A stretch of 5,790 nucleotides of DNA from Chloroflexaceae bacterium (lineage in GTDB: Bacteria; Chloroflexota; Chloroflexia; Chloroflexales; Chloroflexaceae), in NCBI GenBank assembly GCA_026417815.1, contig JAOACN010000732.1, positions 1-5,790 on the forward strand. Reading direction: 5' to 3'. Within the stretch, counting starts at the first letter, position 1, and every line of letters starts with the position of its first letter. Below the pieces are notes generated by a model, which was not told the origin of the DNA, did no database searches, and saw only the letters and a list, made by a program, of their open reading frames with translations. Both the position numbers and the translations under genes were made by a program. Shown here in pieces: positions 4,780 to 5,790 of this stretch.

Positions 4780-5099
4780 TTCCAGGGAGAAGGCCCGTGG
4801 TCGTATTCGTGGTGCATCCGGCGCGTTCCCTTGCTCGAAGGGTAACAGAGGGTTTCTGGGAGGGTGCGACCCTCCCGGGCCCTCTCGTTCGAGAACCCGG
4901 GGGAAACCAGGTTTCCCCACGCCCCTGCCCAGGGGGAAGGCCGGGGAGAGTTGCGCCCTGCCGAAGCGCCGCTCCCGCCTTGCAGGGGAGGTCGCAGCCC
5001 TCCCGGCAACCTTGCTCCCCCAGAATGCTCAAGGCGCCTTATGAAGTATATGACAATTATACCTGAAATAGCGCGGAACGTGGTGCAGCGCGTCACAGC

Positions 5100-5129
5100 C
5101 AGCACGGATATGGTACAATACCCGTGCTG
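5100..5129 (+). promoter_or_regulatory. Extended -10 promoter framed by an inverted repeat, upstream of the small membrane protein gene
   Basis: TGG+TACAAT (5111-5119) is a good extended -10 with no convincing -35. A perfect 8-bp inverted repeat, CAGCACGG (5100-5107) and CCGTGCTG (5122-5129), brackets it exactly. A regulator bound to both half-sites would cover the -10. The predicted transcript would start about 5126, close to the right half-site. Confidence 0.45.
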
Positions 5130-5163
5130 TGCACTCCCTAGCACCAGGAACCCTGGAGGACCT

Positions 5164-5334
5164 ATGAAGCAGGTAGTTGGCGCCCTGACGTTTGTGCTCG
5201 GGCTGATCTTCGGTTTGATCGGCGGCGCAGCGTTGCTGGCCTATGCCTACCAGGCAGCGGGGCTCTACCCGCCCGATGATGCGACTATCAAGTTCATTGC
5301 CCGCGAGCGGGGATGGCTTCGCGACGATGTGTAG
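5164..5334 (+). CDS. Small single-span membrane protein (56 aa), function unknown
   Basis: The ATG at 5164 follows GGAGG (5155-5159) with a 4-nt spacer. Residues 4-29 form one strongly hydrophobic, Gly- and Ala-rich segment (VVGALTFVLGLIFGLIGGAA and on to LLAYAY) with small-residue motifs typical of helix packing. Residues 30-56 are a short polar tail, GLYPPDDATIKFIARERGWL then RDDV, likely outside the bilayer. The absence of a cleavage site suggests a membrane anchor rather than an exported peptide. The codon pattern, ribosome binding site and upstream promoter all support a real gene. It precedes the acyl-CoA synthetase by 103 nt on the same strand, so a shared transcript is possible. I do not recognise the family. 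Confidence 0.75.
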   Translation: MKQVVGALTFVLGLIFGLIGGAALLAYAYQAAGLYPPDDATIKFIARERGWLRDDV

Positions 5335-5340
5335 CCGTTG

Positions 5341-5401
5341 GGGGAAGTGCCGCCTGTCGTCGCCCGGCGCCAGAGCTTGCCGCGCACGGGCGCATTTCCC
5401 C
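5341..5401 (+). terminator. Long imperfect stem between the membrane protein and acyl-CoA synthetase genes
   Basis: GGGGAAGTGC (5341-5350) pairs with GCATTTCCCC (5392-5401): 10 bp including one G-T. The 41-nt interior is itself GC-rich. No T tract follows, so it may be a weak terminator, an attenuator or chance. Confidence 0.25.
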
Positions 5402-5437
5402 GCTTCATAAGCGCATGGTAGCACGAGGAGGTGCCTG

Positions 5438-5790
5438 ATGGAGAAGCCCTGGCTTTCGTCCTACGAGAAGGACGTACCCCCAACGCTCACCTATCCGAAC
5501 CTGACCCTGAGTGAGATGTTGCTCACGGCGGCGCGGACCTACCCCGACAAAACCGCCACCAACTTCGTGCTCAAGTACATGCTCGGTGGCCGTTATACCG
5601 TCGGCGGGCGGTTGACCTACAAACAACTGAATGAACTGGTCGATCGCATGGCGACGGCCCTCTACCAGCTCGGGGTGCGCAAGGGCGAACGGGTGGCGAT
5701 TATGCTGCCAAACTCGCCCCAGTACATTATTGCCTTCTTCGCCGCCATGCGCCTTGGCGCGATTGTGGTCAACGTCAACTCCACCTACAC
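5438..5790 (+). CDS. Long-chain acyl-CoA synthetase / AMP-dependent ligase (N-terminal part, 3' truncated by window)
   Basis: ATG 5438 has a strong AGGAGGT (5426-5432) with a 5-nt spacer. The 117 codons visible give MEKPWLSSYEKDVPPTL, LSEMLLTAARTYPDKTA, RLTYKQLNELVDRMATAL, LGVRKGERVAIMLPNSPQYI and FFAAMRLGAIVVNVNSTY. These are the N-terminal conserved blocks of the ANL superfamily, closest in feel to FadD-type long-chain fatty acid:CoA ligases (consensus GDRVAIMLPNSPQY, GAIVVNVNPLY). The family activates fatty acids with ATP to acyl-adenylates and then acyl-CoA for beta-oxidation or lipid synthesis, usually in the cytoplasm at the membrane. The ATP-binding loop and the adenylation motifs lie beyond the window, so substrate cannot be judged. 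The Pro usual in NVNPxY is Ser here. It may be co-transcribed with the small membrane protein upstream. Confidence 0.9.
   Translation, partial: MEKPWLSSYEKDVPPTLTYPNLTLSEMLLTAARTYPDKTATNFVLKYMLGGRYTVGGRLTYKQLNELVDRMATALYQLGVRKGERVAIMLPNSPQYIIAFFAAMRLGAIVVNVNSTY

Larger units (their letters stand above)
4603..5163. other. Long gene-free divergent region rich in hairpins
   Basis: No credible gene lies between the aldolase and the small membrane protein. The region carries many short palindromes: CGAGA/TCTCG (4666-4670/4676-4680), CGCAGGT/ACCTGCG (4698-4704/4735-4741), GGGAGGGT/ACCCTCCC (4858-4865/4869-4876) and GGGGAAACC/GGTTTCCCC (4900-4908/4910-4918). G/C homopolymer runs occur too, such as the G run at 4683-4690. 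Open frames here are by-products of the high GC and lack ribosome binding sites. Confidence 0.65.

Noticed and set aside
3526..4845. A 439-codon plus-strand open frame
   Set aside because: It is antisense to the aldolase gene, whose conserved motifs are unmistakable; it is a by-product of GC-rich codon use.
4590..5144. Long overlapping frames on both strands in the divergent region
   Set aside because: They consist of repeat-derived Pro/Arg/Gly-rich sequence with no start signals; the same blocks occur non-coding at 557-666.

Overview
The window looks like chromosomal DNA of a high-GC bacterium, most likely a filamentous phototroph-type Chloroflexota (Chloroflexales). That assignment is an inference from three things: a [2Fe-2S] protein resembling chlorosome envelope ferredoxins, a carotenoid-type FAD oxidoreductase end, and intergenic DNA full of nested GC-rich palindromes and dispersed repeats. 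There is no 16S or other decisive marker.

Layout. 1-126 (+) is the C-terminal end of a phytoene desaturase-like FAD oxidoreductase. 127-799 has no gene; it holds a visibly AT-richer stretch and a 254-bp nested palindromic element (463-716). 800-1099 (+) is the 5' remnant of a secreted LamG (concanavalin A-like) protein, damaged by an in-frame TGA and cut off at 1099/1100 by a decayed IS4-type transposase fragment (about 1100-1576, -). 1648-2319 (-) encodes an intact secreted protein of unknown function. 2594-2687 (-) is a selenocysteine tRNA gene (selC) with a good sigma70-type promoter whose predicted start coincides with the first tRNA base. 2752-2824 is a dispersed-type inverted repeat.

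2880-3491 (-) encodes a 203-residue [2Fe-2S] ferredoxin-like protein. It lies 91 nt downstream of a class I tagatose-bisphosphate/fructose-bisphosphate aldolase of the LacD type (3583-4602, -), in which the Schiff-base lysine position is occupied by Met. The two are probably co-transcribed. 4603-5163 is a long gene-free divergent region with a second copy of the palindrome repeat family seen near 560-670 and candidate extended -10 promoters facing both ways. 5164-5334 (+) is a 56-residue single-span membrane protein. 5438-5790 (+) is the start of a long-chain acyl-CoA synthetase that runs off the window.

Functional picture: the intact genes point to central carbon metabolism (aldolase, acyl-CoA activation), an iron-sulfur protein and the selenocysteine decoding apparatus. 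I do not see a clearly new multi-gene system. The observations most worth a second look are the Lys-to-Met change in the aldolase, the apparently leaderless selC promoter, the chlorosome-like ferredoxin and the nested palindromic elements.
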